From: Ramlibacter sp. Leaf400
GTDB lineage: Bacteria > Pseudomonadota > Gammaproteobacteria > Burkholderiales > Burkholderiaceae_C
Assembly (NCBI RefSeq): GCF_001424545.1
Contig: NZ_LMQL01000009.1
Coordinates: 124,001 to 188,000 of the forward strand
Direction of reading: 5' to 3'
Length of the DNA: 64,000 nt
In this document: in pieces, positions 37,342 through 46,050 of the stretch
How the letters are laid out: every line of letters begins with the position of its first letter
Position numbering within the stretch: the first letter of the stretch is position 1
The notes under the pieces: model-generated
What the model saw: only the letters and a program-made list of their open reading frames with translations
Told to the model about the DNA's origin: nothing
Databases searched by the model: none
Translations under genes and position numbers: made by a program

Positions 37342-37675
37342 CGGTTCGCTCCTTGGATCTGACCTCCCTCCAGGGCTGAGCCCGGCTACCCGCGGGGCGC
37401 GAGTGCCGGTGCCTGCACGCGTGGGGCATGACGCGTGCCAAGCCGCGAAAGAGGCCTCCCCGTCGGGCACCGGTTCACGCTGGCTGCTGCAAACCGGCGG
37501 CGGCGAACGTTCCGCACGGCCGTTGCCGCGGCCGCGAACATTGGGGCAAGGGCCCCAGCTGGTCGGGTGAGGACACCCACCGCCGTGCGCGTCGTCAGGC
37601 GACTCGACGCGGGCTGCCAGTGAGAACCGCCGCGCCCGGCCGTAGTGGCGGCCACAACAGGGCTAGACTGCACCC
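37342..37675. other. Intergenic region with no recognised gene
   Basis: About 330 bases between the molybdoenzyme start and a small plus-strand ORF. It holds only Arg/Pro-rich shadow frames and presumably the promoters of the two divergent genes. I see no repeat or RNA gene. Confidence 0.5.
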
Positions 37676-37945
37676 GTGTCAACCTCACCCCCGAATACGC
37701 CCAGTCCCCTGAATACCGAGCACCGTGGCTGGAAGCTCCAGGCCCGCTGGCTCCAGTCCCTCTCGGCCGCCAGCGGCGGATGGGTGTGCTACGCCACCCG
37801 GCCTGCGTCGTCCCAGGAATTGAACCTCGGCCGCTGGCGCACCAGCGACGACGCCCTCGAGCATGGCCGCGCCTACGTCGACAGCAAGGTCGAGGCCCCG
37901 GCCCAGGTCGGCCAAAGGCCGAACGTCCAGAAGCGCCGCCTGTAG
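37676..37945 (+). CDS. Small hypothetical protein
   Basis: 89 residues from a GTG at 37676. A central conserved-looking block (GWKLQARWLQSLSAASGGW and LNLGRWRTSDDALEHGRAYV) suggests a compact domain preceded by a Pro/Thr-rich start and followed by a basic tail. There is no signal peptide. The start has little ribosome-site support. It converges with the basic protein at 37973. Function unknown. Confidence 0.5.
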   Translation: MSTSPPNTPSPLNTEHRGWKLQARWLQSLSAASGGWVCYATRPASSQELNLGRWRTSDDALEHGRAYVDSKVEAPAQVGQRPNVQKRRL

Positions 37946-37972
37946 GCCGGCGGCTCGCCCTTCGCGACGGCG

Positions 37973-38359
37973 TTACTTGGCCGGCTTCTTCGGCGACCTG
38001 CGTGCCGCCTCCAGGGCCGCGGCCTTCTCCGCGTGCTTCTCGGAGCGTGTCTTGCGCGCCTTGGGCTTCTTGGTTTCGTGGTCGCCCTTGGCTTCCTTGG
38101 TGGCCTTGGGCTTGTCCTTGGCCTGCGGGTGGTGCGTGCGCACCAGCCGGTCGAGGGCGCTGGGCCTGGGCAGCAGCGCCTGCGCCTTGCGCTTGTCCCG
38201 CTCCTCCTTGAGCAGCCGGCGCTCCTCGATCAGGGCGGCCTCGGCTTCGGACGGCTCCTTGTCCGCCCCGCCCTGTTCCATCCGGCTCATCATCGCGCGG
38301 TGAAGCGCCTGGCCGTTCGCCGAGATTTTCTTGGTCATGGATGCGATACGAGTCGGCAT
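37973..38359 (-). CDS. Highly charged, lysine-rich hypothetical protein
   Basis: 128 residues from the ATG at 38359; ATG 38338 (MTKKISANGQALHRAMM) is an alternative. About residues 30-60 are acidic/basic helix (SEAEAALIEERRLLKEERDK). The C-terminal half is Lys/Ala-rich (KDKPKATKEAKGDHETKKP). This histone-like composition suggests nucleic-acid or ribosome binding, but no domain is recognised. Confidence 0.55.
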   Translation of the reverse strand: MPTRIASMTKKISANGQALHRAMMSRMEQGGADKEPSEAEAALIEERRLLKEERDKRKAQALLPRPSALDRLVRTHHPQAKDKPKATKEAKGDHETKKPKARKTRSEKHAEKAAALEAARRSPKKPAK

Positions 38360-38494
38360 GTGGCAGTCCTGTTGGTGCGGGAGGGCCACTGTAGGCCAGC
38401 CCCGCGCTCGGCGCCAGCCTGTCGGCGTCACTGCGCGGGCCCATGCATGAGCAGGGTGCTCAGCAGGTCCTGACGCGTCCGCTGCGGTCGCCTG

Positions 38495-39790
38495 TCAGGG
38501 GATCGGGAACGGCTGCCCGTCAGGCGTCTGCGCCAGCGCGCGGTACTCGGCCATCCAGGTCGCCTCGGGAAAATTGACCGGGTCCCGTGGTGCGAGGTAC
38601 CGGACGATGTCGAAGTGGTTGAGCCGGTGGCCGACGGACTCGTTGTCCAGCCGGGCATCCCCCCGGATGTGCGCCATCAGCGAACGCATCGCGATGGCAT
38701 ACAACCAGGTGGCGGTTCCTACCCCATCGAGGCCGACCGCCGGAAAGTAGAGGTTCGGATGCCTGCGGCTGAGACAGAGCCCGCCACACCGCTCGTTCAG
38801 GTCCTCGACCGTGCGCACGGCCGCCAGGTCGGCATCGTCGAAGTACGACAGATCGACCTCGTAGCCCGTTCCCCAGAGCACCAGGTCCGCTTCGAGCGAA
38901 GAGCCGTCCGACAGCATCACGGTGTCGCCGACGATGGCCTCCACGCTCGCCTGCACCCTGCGGATGGCGTCGAACTGGGCCACCATTCGCGGCCTTCCCG
39001 GCACCAGCTGCTGTCGCTGCAGATCGACGGGCGCCCGCGGCAGGATGGCCTGCAGCCCGAACTTCTCGTAGCGTCCACGCAGGTCCGCGTCCAGCCCTGC
39101 GTTGATCTGGTGCGGCTTGGCCCCGGACATCTGCATGCGGCCGTACTCGCGCACGCTGCCCACGACGTGCTTGGGTTTGCGGGCGGGGGTGAACCAGCGC
39201 ACTTCCCCGTGGTGCACCCAGGCCAACGACTGCGCTCCGTGCTCCAGCGCAAGGTCCAGCAGGTCGAAAGCCGACGCGCCACCGCCGACGACCAGCACGC
39301 GCCGGCCTTTCAGCTCGGACGGATCGCGCAAGGTCGAAGAGTGGTATTCGCGCAGCGTCACCGAGTCCCGCCGCACCGGGGGCACACGCGGGCGGTTGTG
39401 CGCGCCGGTGGCAGCGATCAGGTGCCTGGCCAGGACGGTGCGGCCCGGCGTGACGACCTTCCATGCGCCATCCACCGGGCTCACCGAGTGCACCGGGCAA
39501 TCCAGGCTGATGCCGTCGGACAGGTCGAAGCGGCGGACCCAGGCCTCGATGTTCTTCAGGATGTCGGGCTGGAAGGGACTCTCGACGGCCAGATCGCCCA
39601 ACGCCCAGTCGCTCGTGCCGATCTGGATGTCCTGCCAGGGCGGCAGCTGGCGCCACAGGCCCCCGACGCCGGACTGCCTCTCGAACACATGCGCTTTCAG
39701 GCCGGCCTGCCGCGCGTAATGCAGCGCGATGACGCCGCAGATCCCGCCGCCGACGATGGCGACGTCGAGTGGTTCATGCTGCTCAGCCAT
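38495..39790 (-). CDS. Flavin-containing monooxygenase-like protein
   Basis: 431 residues. FAD motif DVAIVGGGICGVIALHYARQ at residues 9-28, then FERQSGVGGLWRQ. The second nucleotide fold is RRVLVVGGGASAFDLLDLAL. A typical LVLWGTGYEVDLSY block lies near residue 300, and a C-terminal LNHFDIVRY segment follows. Such enzymes use NADPH and O2 to oxygenate a soft nucleophile or a ketone. The Baeyer-Villiger fingerprint FxGxxxHxxxW is not clear. Monocistronic; substrate unknown. Confidence 0.87.
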   Translation of the reverse strand: MAEQHEPLDVAIVGGGICGVIALHYARQAGLKAHVFERQSGVGGLWRQLPPWQDIQIGTSDWALGDLAVESPFQPDILKNIEAWVRRFDLSDGISLDCPVHSVSPVDGAWKVVTPGRTVLARHLIAATGAHNRPRVPPVRRDSVTLREYHSSTLRDPSELKGRRVLVVGGGASAFDLLDLALEHGAQSLAWVHHGEVRWFTPARKPKHVVGSVREYGRMQMSGAKPHQINAGLDADLRGRYEKFGLQAILPRAPVDLQRQQLVPGRPRMVAQFDAIRRVQASVEAIVGDTVMLSDGSSLEADLVLWGTGYEVDLSYFDDADLAAVRTVEDLNERCGGLCLSRRHPNLYFPAVGLDGVGTATWLYAIAMRSLMAHIRGDARLDNESVGHRLNHFDIVRYLAPRDPVNFPEATWMAEYRALAQTPDGQPFPIP

Positions 39791-39851
39791 GGGGCCTCCG
39801 GGTGGGGGCGGTGACTATAGCGGCACCCGCTGGCCGCGGCCATTCCGTTTC

Positions 39852-39925
39852 TGGTCCGGAGCGGGATTGAAGCCGACGGACTCGCAATCCGCCGCAGCTT
39901 CGCCGCGTCTACCGAGGGGGGGCCG
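39852..39925 (-). other. Degenerate tRNA-like sequence at island edge (tentative)
   Basis: Read on the minus strand this contains GGTAGACGC (D-arm-like), CGGA-TTGCGAG-TCCG (a 4-bp stem with a 7-base loop) and GCTTCAATCCC...CCGGACCA (T-arm and 3'-end-like). No matching 5' acceptor strand is found, so it is not a functional tRNA. It could be an old attachment-site remnant or chance. Confidence 0.2.
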
Positions 39926-40005
39926 TCCTGTGTTCTGACCTCACCTCCGACGGTGTCTCAGTTCGCAGGCAGTTGTGCAAGAGATCGCCGCGCGCAGAAA
40001 GGAGC

Positions 40006-40992
40006 TTACTGCCTGTACCGAAGTTCAAACTTGGACTGACCGGAGAGCGACTTGAGATCGATTCGTTGCTGCAAGATATCCGAAGCCCCGGTGCCTGCCC
40101 TCACTCCAACGTTGCGAAACTGAACATTCGGATTTTCAGTGGTGAGAACGGCAGCCTCTTCGAATCTGGGCAATCTGTTGCCTGCCCAAGGCTCAATCTT
40201 GCTGAGACCTTCGGAATCGACAGAAAGCACACCCAATCGATTCGGTGCGATAGCGAACTCTTTGTTCGCGAAGACTCTACGATAGGTCTCCGCACTCGCT
40301 GCGATCGTGTTTAGATCTGCGGGCACGGTGCCTCCACTAACCACATCCAAGATGGCCCCATCGGAAGTCAAGAGCGTCTTTGCAACTGCGTTCGTCTTGC
40401 TGACAGCAGCAGCCAAAATCTCCGGATCGGACAGGTCTACGCCAGGTGAACTTACGAGAATATTCTCGAGAGAAGACGTGCTGGTACAAGTCGGCGCCAA
40501 TCCGGCAGAGCCGGGTGTGCACGTTTGCTTTGAGACGACACGTTTTTCAAGCTTCCAGCTTGGCCCGAACGTCGCCACGGCCCAGTACATCAAGTTCGCT
40601 CTCCATGTTGGCACTCCAGTAGCTCGCATACCGTAATAGAAGTTCCTGTGAGTGTCGTGGGCTGTGCGCTCCCTCGTTCGGCAGTAGTGGTCGTGGATTA
40701 CAGAGGCGTTGATGTACTGCCCCTCGAAAGGCCCCCCGATCACAGACCAAAATGGCTGTGGAATCGACGCCCCGTCTACTTCGACGTCTGCCGGTGTACT
40801 CCAGAGAAGTCCATTTGGATCTCGGAACCGAAAGGTCTGCCGCAGCTTGAATGTTGGCCGCGGCTGCGCGGATATGTTGAAAGTCCCTTGCAATTGATCG
40901 AGAAACGTTCCGAAGTGTTCTTGAGACGCAGCGGGACAGACGCTGAGGATCATAGCCACCGAAACGGCAACAGTACGTACTTGAGAGCCCAT
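40006..40992 (-). CDS. Secreted DUF1353 protein
   Basis: 328 residues from the ATG at 40992, chosen because GAGGAGAG lies just before it; ATG 41010 lacks this. Signal peptide TVAVSVAMILSVCPAASQ. The DUF1353 core (about 35-130) has FRDPNGLLWSTPADVEVDGA, IPQPFWSVIGGPF, NASVIHDHYC and HRNFYYGMRA. The remaining 190 residues have no known domain. DUF1353 proteins occur in phages and islands and may be hydrolase-like, with conserved His/Asp/Cys. Base composition is visibly more AT-rich than the flanks, a sign of transfer. Confidence 0.8.
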   Translation of the reverse strand: MGSQVRTVAVSVAMILSVCPAASQEHFGTFLDQLQGTFNISAQPRPTFKLRQTFRFRDPNGLLWSTPADVEVDGASIPQPFWSVIGGPFEGQYINASVIHDHYCRTRERTAHDTHRNFYYGMRATGVPTWRANLMYWAVATFGPSWKLEKRVVSKQTCTPGSAGLAPTCTSTSSLENILVSSPGVDLSDPEILAAAVSKTNAVAKTLLTSDGAILDVVSGGTVPADLNTIAASAETYRRVFANKEFAIAPNRLGVLSVDSEGLSKIEPWAGNRLPRFEEAAVLTTENPNVQFRNVGVRAGTGASDILQQRIDLKSLSGQSKFELRYRQ

Positions 40993-41288
40993 ATCTCTCC
41001 TCTCGTTCATTTCGCGTCAGCGTATGCCATCTTGATCATGTTGCGCAAGCGTGACGTCAGCGCCGGAAGGCCTATCAAACGTGTCTTACAGAGTGTCATT
41101 TTCCAGTACGTCCGTTCCGACTTACACCTGACACTTAGCACAGATCGTCCCTGCGCGAAGGATTGTCGGCCCTAACGTCGGGATGTCCGTCGGCGACCGG
41201 GTGGCGCATTCGCTCTCTACCGCAAACTCACAGCAGCTCAGCAGCGCAAGGATGTTCCGCGTACCATTGCGTCAGAAAAGGAGGGGGT

Positions 41289-42587
41289 ATGCACCCGACG
41301 TTTGAGGCGCTTTGCACTGCACTTGATCAACTTGCCGACAAGGTCACCGCCAACTGGTCTGACGATCGAACGGTGCGCGAGGTTTACGGCTGGCATCACC
41401 CGGCCGTGAACAGACACGACCTCGCCCAGCTGGCATCTGGGTTAGCAGAGCGCATTCGAGCTGCGGACGTCTTAGAGGTCGATGAGGATCAGGCAGAAGC
41501 ACTCTCAGACTTCCCACGTCGGCTAAAGCTGCTGCACAGCGAAACATTGCCGCACATGTTCAATGGAAATGGCCATCAGGCCATTCCCGCGTACATCGGC
41601 ACCCTTGAGGTGATCTCAGGTTTGCTGGCGCCACAAATCGGTTGGGTGCCAAGTCCCGAGCACCGGATGATGCCCGCACCTCTTGCTAGGCGTCTGCGTT
41701 CATACCACTCAACGCTGGATCAACTGGCGCCAAATGCTGAGCAGCTGCGCCAGCAGATCGCGCAGATCGAGGCGGCTACGGCGGCGGCAGAGAGCCTGCC
41801 CACGGACTTACAAGACTTGGCTGACGCTAGGAAGAAGATCGAAAAGTCCGCCACCGAGGCCTCTGAATTGTGGGGCAAGTTGGATGAGCGTGGCCGCGAA
41901 ATCACGCAACTTCTCGAGAAGGCGAAGAGCCATGAGCAGGCTTCAGCCAAATTGGTGGACCAATGCGAGCAGGCCTATCGCATCACCACTACTAAAGGGC
42001 TTGCTGCAGCATTCGACCAGCGTGCGTTCAAGATCGCATTCTCAATGTGGGTTTGGGTGGTAGGACTGCTCGTGGCACTCGTAGCAGCCAACTATCTTGG
42101 TGCAGAGCGAATGAAGCTGCTCTCAGCAGCCCTTGAGGGAGATGACCTCAAATGGGGAGTCATATGGATGCATGCCCTGATTTCTGTACTCAGCGTAGGC
42201 GCCCCGTTGTGGTTTGCATGGGTGGCAACGAAGCAACTGGCGCAGCGTTTCCGGCTTGCTGAGGATTACGGATTCAAGGCATCCGTTGCAAAGGCTTATG
42301 AAGGCTACCGAAAGGAAGCTGCCCGAATCGACCCTGTATTTGAGGCCCGCCTCTTCGGGGCAGCGCTTACCCGCCTCGAGGAGCCCCCGCTGCGCCTGGT
42401 GCAGGATGAGATTCATGGCAGCCCGTATCAGGAGCTGATCGGCTCCGAAGCATTTCAGAAGGCGCTGCAGCAGTTTCCCGAATTGCGCGACAAGTTCTTC
42501 GAAATTGCGCAGCGCGGAGTGGCAGCTGCGAAGCAGTTAAGCCGTTCGAAAGACGAGCCGCGTCAGGAAACTCCAGGCGCCCCCTGA
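41289..42587 (+). CDS. Coiled-coil protein with two transmembrane helices, unknown
   Basis: 432 residues from the ATG at 41289, preceded by GGAGGGGG. Residues about 1-150 are a soluble helical domain; 150-240 form a coiled coil (LRQQIAQIEAATAAAESLPT, ATEASELWGKLDERGREITQ). Two membrane helices lie at about 250-268 (WVWVVGLLVALVAANYLG) and 288-308 (WMHALISVLSVGAPLWFAWV). A C-terminal soluble domain (about 320-430) follows. I do not recognise the family. The island setting, next to a HEPN-like relic, makes a phage-defence effector possible but unproven. Confidence 0.75.
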   Translation: MHPTFEALCTALDQLADKVTANWSDDRTVREVYGWHHPAVNRHDLAQLASGLAERIRAADVLEVDEDQAEALSDFPRRLKLLHSETLPHMFNGNGHQAIPAYIGTLEVISGLLAPQIGWVPSPEHRMMPAPLARRLRSYHSTLDQLAPNAEQLRQQIAQIEAATAAAESLPTDLQDLADARKKIEKSATEASELWGKLDERGREITQLLEKAKSHEQASAKLVDQCEQAYRITTTKGLAAAFDQRAFKIAFSMWVWVVGLLVALVAANYLGAERMKLLSAALEGDDLKWGVIWMHALISVLSVGAPLWFAWVATKQLAQRFRLAEDYGFKASVAKAYEGYRKEAARIDPVFEARLFGAALTRLEEPPLRLVQDEIHGSPYQELIGSEAFQKALQQFPELRDKFFEIAQRGVAAAKQLSRSKDEPRQETPGAP

Positions 42588-43049
42588 CATGAGCCCCTCG
42601 CGTACGGTCCTCCGATATTCCGGGCTTCCGATGCTGCCGTATGCGAGACGCGCGGTGCCCTTGCAAGAACAGGCCATGACCGGATCGTTGAAGCAATAGC
42701 ACGCCTGCGAGCGCTGAACGGCAACCCGATCAGCAACTCGTGGTGGGCAAGCTGCAGGAAGAGCTGAAGCGGTTTCACACCCCGTCCTCGGATAAGACGA
42801 AGCGCACCTTCCTGGAGTACCTTGAAGTGGACGTGAAGGCCGGATGGAGGTGGCTGAACTACGATCATCAGTCGGCGAGGCGCACGCTGGACGAACTCGT
42901 CTCCAAGCGCGGGGATGCGGTACACCGTTCCCGGCCGCTCGCAGAGAACGAACGCCGGCCATCTGGTGAAGCGCGAAGAGCTTGAGAAGGCGATCCGCTT
43001 CATGAAGGGCTTGGTCGCTGCAAACGAAAAAGCTCTAGCGGAGCCTTGA
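42588..43049 (+). pseudogene. HEPN-like nuclease gene, broken by two frameshifts
   Basis: Joining three frame segments gives a coherent helical protein: RIVEAIARLRALNGNP (frame of 42588), then VVGKLQEELKRFHTPSS to LDELVSKRGDAVHRS (frame of 42740), then HLVKREELEKAIRFMKGLVA (frame of 42951) to a stop at 43049. The middle part holds an Rx4H motif (RGDAVH), the catalytic signature of HEPN ribonucleases. Shifts lie near 42722-42735 and 42925-42950, and the outer parts share one frame, so two single-base changes would restore it. The N-terminus is also not clear. Annotated as a decayed HEPN (RiboL-PSP-like) gene. Confidence 0.55.
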
Positions 43050-43132
43050 GCGGGCTGAACGTCTGTGTGGCACCTGCTATCGCCCCAGGCTGGCTCGGAA
43101 TGACTGCTCATGCCGGGAGCGGACAATGAGGA

Positions 43133-43675
43133 ATGGGATACCCAAGCAATAGCGATTTCACTTTACCCGAAGACGTGATACCTCGAGGCTTCCATGCTCT
43201 TGCCCGTTCAGACGCTCGGGTTCTGGTACTGGGGACGCTGCCAGGGGAGCGCTCCCTCGCGTGCAGCGAGTACTACGCCCATCCGCAAAATCGATTCTGG
43301 AGCATTGTGGGCGACATCCTGGGATTCGACCCACTCGGGTCGTATGACGCTCGCGTGCAGCATCTTCTCGACCATCGAATCGCACTCTGGGATGTCTGTG
43401 CCGCGGCCGAAAGGCCAGGCAGCCTGGACTCCAGCATTCGCTCAGAGACCGTGGCGCCGAATGATTTCTCCTCCTTTTTCGCCGACCACCCCGGGATTGT
43501 CCGGGTCTGCTTCAATGGGCAGCACGCAGCTAAGCTGTTCCAGCGACTTGTACGCGAGACTCTTCCTGCCGATTTGCCGTGCGACTGGGTATTGCTGCCC
43601 TCCACCAGTCCGGCAAACGCGTCGACACCACTTGAAGAAAAGCGGCGTGCGTGGGCTCAGGCGCTTCTGAGCTGA
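43133..43675 (+). CDS. Uracil/hypoxanthine-DNA glycosylase-family protein
   Basis: 180 residues. Motif 1 VLVLGTLPGERSLACSEYYA, then HPQNRFWSIVGDILGF, LWDVCAAAERPGSLDSSI and motif 2 LLPSTSPANAS. These match the stand-alone DNA-deoxyinosine glycosylase branch (UDG family 6). It would excise deaminated bases from DNA. The gene is the last of the AT-richer island and ends 19 bases before the convergent DUF3237 gene of the nic operon. Confidence 0.87.
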   Translation: MGYPSNSDFTLPEDVIPRGFHALARSDARVLVLGTLPGERSLACSEYYAHPQNRFWSIVGDILGFDPLGSYDARVQHLLDHRIALWDVCAAAERPGSLDSSIRSETVAPNDFSSFFADHPGIVRVCFNGQHAAKLFQRLVRETLPADLPCDWVLLPSTSPANASTPLEEKRRAWAQALLS

Positions 43676-43694
43676 GCGCGCTGCGACGGCCGAT

Positions 43695-44150
43695 CTAAAG
43701 CACTTCGTGGATCTGATAGATCGGCCCGCCAGCCTCGCGGCGGCCGGTGCCGATGGCGATGATCCGGTGCAGCCACTGCAGCCGGGGCGCACCGGTTTCG
43801 AACGTGGGCACGATGCGGAAGTAGTAGCTGGCCGGGTCCACGGCCTCGCCCGCGGCCAGGCGCGCCATGACGTCGGCGGGCCCGTGGCGCAGACCGCGGT
43901 AGGCCATGTGGATCAGCTCGCCCTCGCGCGTGCGAAGCTGAAGGCGCACGTCGAGCACGAGCACGCCGTCGGGCCGTGCCAGCATCCAGTCGCCCCCGGC
44001 CGAGCCCAGCACTTCGCCGCCGAGGCGCTCGCCTTCGAACGTGCCGCCCGCCACCGTAGCGACGCGTCGGCGCCCGGCCGGCGTGTCGCCGACGTCGACG
44101 ATCTCGGGCACCGAGAAACGCACTTCGAACAGGGGTCGGGTCTGGATCAT
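43695..44150 (-). CDS. DUF3237 protein, last gene of the nic operon
   Basis: 151 residues from the ATG at 44150 (MIQTRPLFEVRFSVPEIVDVG); an upstream extension was rejected. DUF3237 features: beta-barrel strands with GGTFEGERLGGEVL, GDWMLARPDGVLVLDVRLQL, AYRGLRHGP and YYFRIVPTFETGAP. Small soluble protein of unknown biochemistry, often found near aromatic-degradation genes. It follows the Bug receptor by about 130 bases on the same strand. Its position suggests a role in handling a nicotinate-pathway intermediate. Confidence 0.85.
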   Translation of the reverse strand: MIQTRPLFEVRFSVPEIVDVGDTPAGRRRVATVAGGTFEGERLGGEVLGSAGGDWMLARPDGVLVLDVRLQLRTREGELIHMAYRGLRHGPADVMARLAAGEAVDPASYYFRIVPTFETGAPRLQWLHRIIAIGTGRREAGGPIYQIHEVL

Positions 44151-44279
44151 GGGACTGGCCTCATTCGCAACAGGGGGCGGCCGCGAAACTGTAGTCGCTT
44201 TGCGGCCGCGCCGCCGCGACCCCTGCCCGTTCGCGAGCAGGAGCCACGCCGTCATGGCGGTGTCCACGTCGACAGCGCG

Positions 44280-45299
44280 TCAGTCCGGACGGATGGCGCG
44301 GGCCTTGATGACCGCGGCGTAGCGGTCGCTGTCCGCGACCATCGACGCGCGGAACTCGGCCGGCGTACCGAGCGCGGGCTCGGCACCGATCGCGCGGATC
44401 TGCTGCGCGATCTGCGGGTTGGCCAGCAGCTTGTTGACCTCGGCATTCACGCGGTCGACCACTTCCTTGGGCGTGCCGGCCGGCGCGAACAGGCCGTGCG
44501 TAGTGCCGGCGTCGAAACCCTTCAGGCCCAGTTCGTCCATCGTGGGTGTCTCGGGGAACTGGCTGGACCGCTTGGTGCCCGCCGTGGCCAGCAGCTTGAG
44601 CTTGCCGCTCTTGATGTGGGTGACCGACGCGCCCGAGTCGAACGAGTAGTTCACGTTGCCCGCCAGCAGGTCCTGCAGCGCCGGCGTCGTGCCGCGGTAC
44701 GGGATGTGCACCGTGTGCAGGCCGGCCATCGCCTTGAGCATCTCGCCGGCGATGTGCGGCGAGGTGCCGTTTCCGGCGCTGGAATAGCTCAGCTTGCCCG
44801 GGTTGGACTTCGCGTACTTCACGAACTCCTGGAAGTTGGCGTACGGCTGGTCGTTGCGGGTGACCAGGAAGATGTCGATGCGGCCGATGCCGGCGACGGG
44901 CACGAAGTCCTTCACCGGGTCGAAGCTCATCTTCGGCATCATGTGCGGCACCATCGTGAACGAGCTGCCCGCCGACACCAGCAGCGTGTAGCCGTCGGGC
45001 GCGGACTTGGCCACCGCCTCGGCGCCGATCAGGCCGCTGGCACCGGCCCGGTTGTCGATCACCACGGGCTGGCCGAGCGCCTGCGACAGCGGCGTGCCGA
45101 TCGCGCGCGCCACCACGTCGGGCGAGCTGCCCGGGGGGAAGTTCACGATCAGCCGGACCGGCTTGCTCGGCCAGGCCTGGGCCATCGACATGGCGGGCGC
45201 GAGCGCCGCGAAGGAAGCCGTGAGGGCGATCGCGGCCGCGTGCAGAGCGAAGCGGCGGCGGACCGGCGTGCGCTGCGGGGTGGTGGTTTCGAAGGACAT
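44280..45299 (-). CDS. Bug-family receptor in nic operon (copy 3)
   Basis: 339 residues. A longer N-terminus (TPVRRRFALHAAAIALTASF) carries twin Arg and the signal ends near AMSMAQA. Bug hallmarks: WPSKPVRLIVNFPPGSSPD, GQPVVIDNRAGASGLIGAEA in two blocks, APDGYTLLVSAG and VHIPYRGTTPALQDLLAG. It lies about 100 bases downstream of nicF and probably binds a pyridine carboxylate such as 6-hydroxynicotinate or nicotinate. Bordetella Bug27 is reported to bind nicotinate-type ligands, which fits. Confidence 0.92.
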   Translation of the reverse strand: MSFETTTPQRTPVRRRFALHAAAIALTASFAALAPAMSMAQAWPSKPVRLIVNFPPGSSPDVVARAIGTPLSQALGQPVVIDNRAGASGLIGAEAVAKSAPDGYTLLVSAGSSFTMVPHMMPKMSFDPVKDFVPVAGIGRIDIFLVTRNDQPYANFQEFVKYAKSNPGKLSYSSAGNGTSPHIAGEMLKAMAGLHTVHIPYRGTTPALQDLLAGNVNYSFDSGASVTHIKSGKLKLLATAGTKRSSQFPETPTMDELGLKGFDAGTTHGLFAPAGTPKEVVDRVNAEVNKLLANPQIAQQIRAIGAEPALGTPAEFRASMVADSDRYAAVIKARAIRPD

Positions 45300-45402
45300 G
45301 GAAACGCTCCTGGTGAAGGGATTTGCAATCAAGCGCCGGTGAGGGCGACGGAAGAACCTTGGCTCGGATGGGTTCGCAACTTCTGTGCCGCTGGCAACGC
45401 CG

Positions 45403-46050
45403 TCATGCCGCGATGCCGATGCTCTCGGCCACCGCATTCCACGGCGCGACGTCCGCGTACTTGCTGCGCATGTCGAACAGATTCGCGTCGTGCGGACCGA
45501 TGGCGCGATCGCCCACGCAGTCCTCGACGACGATGGGACGGAAACCCCACGACATCGCATCCACCACGCTGGCGCGCACGCACCCGCTGGTGGTGCATCC
45601 GGCCACGAGAAGGGTGCGCACGCCGCGCGCGGTGAGCCACGGCGCCAGTGCCGTGCCGAAGAAGGCGGAAGGCGCGGTCTTGCGCACCACCAGCTCGCCG
45701 GCCATCGGCGCGAGCTGCGGCACGAACTGGCTCGCGTCGGCCTCTTCGTGCAGCACGCGCATGCCGGGGATCTTCTCGCTGAAGACGTTGTGGTCGCTCG
45801 CGTCGTCCGCATAGACGATGCGGCTGTGCGCGATGGGCCAGCCCTGCGCGCGCGCGGCGGCCAGCAGCGGCACGCTGGCCTCGATCGCCTGCGCGATGTT
45901 GCCGCCGCCCAGCTGCGCCGGGTCGGCGAATCCGCGCACGAAGTCCACCACCAGCAGCCCGAAAGGCGGCTGCCGCCCGAGGGAGCCGCCCAGGCCCTGT
46001 CGACGGTAGACCTCCAGGTCCTTCGCGGCCTCCAGATCGCGCCCGCTCAT
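45403..46050 (-). CDS. nicF: NicF, maleamate amidohydrolase (isochorismatase fold)
   Basis: 215 residues from the ATG at 46050, overlapping the nicX stop by 4 bases. The cysteine-hydrolase triad is Asp36 (LLVVDFVRGFADP), Lys124 (VVRKTAPSAFFGT) and Cys157 (GCTTSGCVRAS). It is of N-carbamoylsarcosine-amidase/NicF type. NicF hydrolyses maleamate to maleate and NH3. The assignment rests on the family plus its position between nicX and the receptor. Confidence 0.9.
   Translation of the reverse strand: MSGRDLEAAKDLEVYRRQGLGGSLGRQPPFGLLVVDFVRGFADPAQLGGGNIAQAIEASVPLLAAARAQGWPIAHSRIVYADDASDHNVFSEKIPGMRVLHEEADASQFVPQLAPMAGELVVRKTAPSAFFGTALAPWLTARGVRTLLVAGCTTSGCVRASVVDAMSWGFRPIVVEDCVGDRAIGPHDANLFDMRSKYADVAPWNAVAESIGIAA

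Noticed and set aside
43707-45635. 642-codon plus-strand frame
   Set aside because: Antisense to the DUF3237, Bug receptor and nicF genes; no motifs and His/Arg-rich shadow composition.
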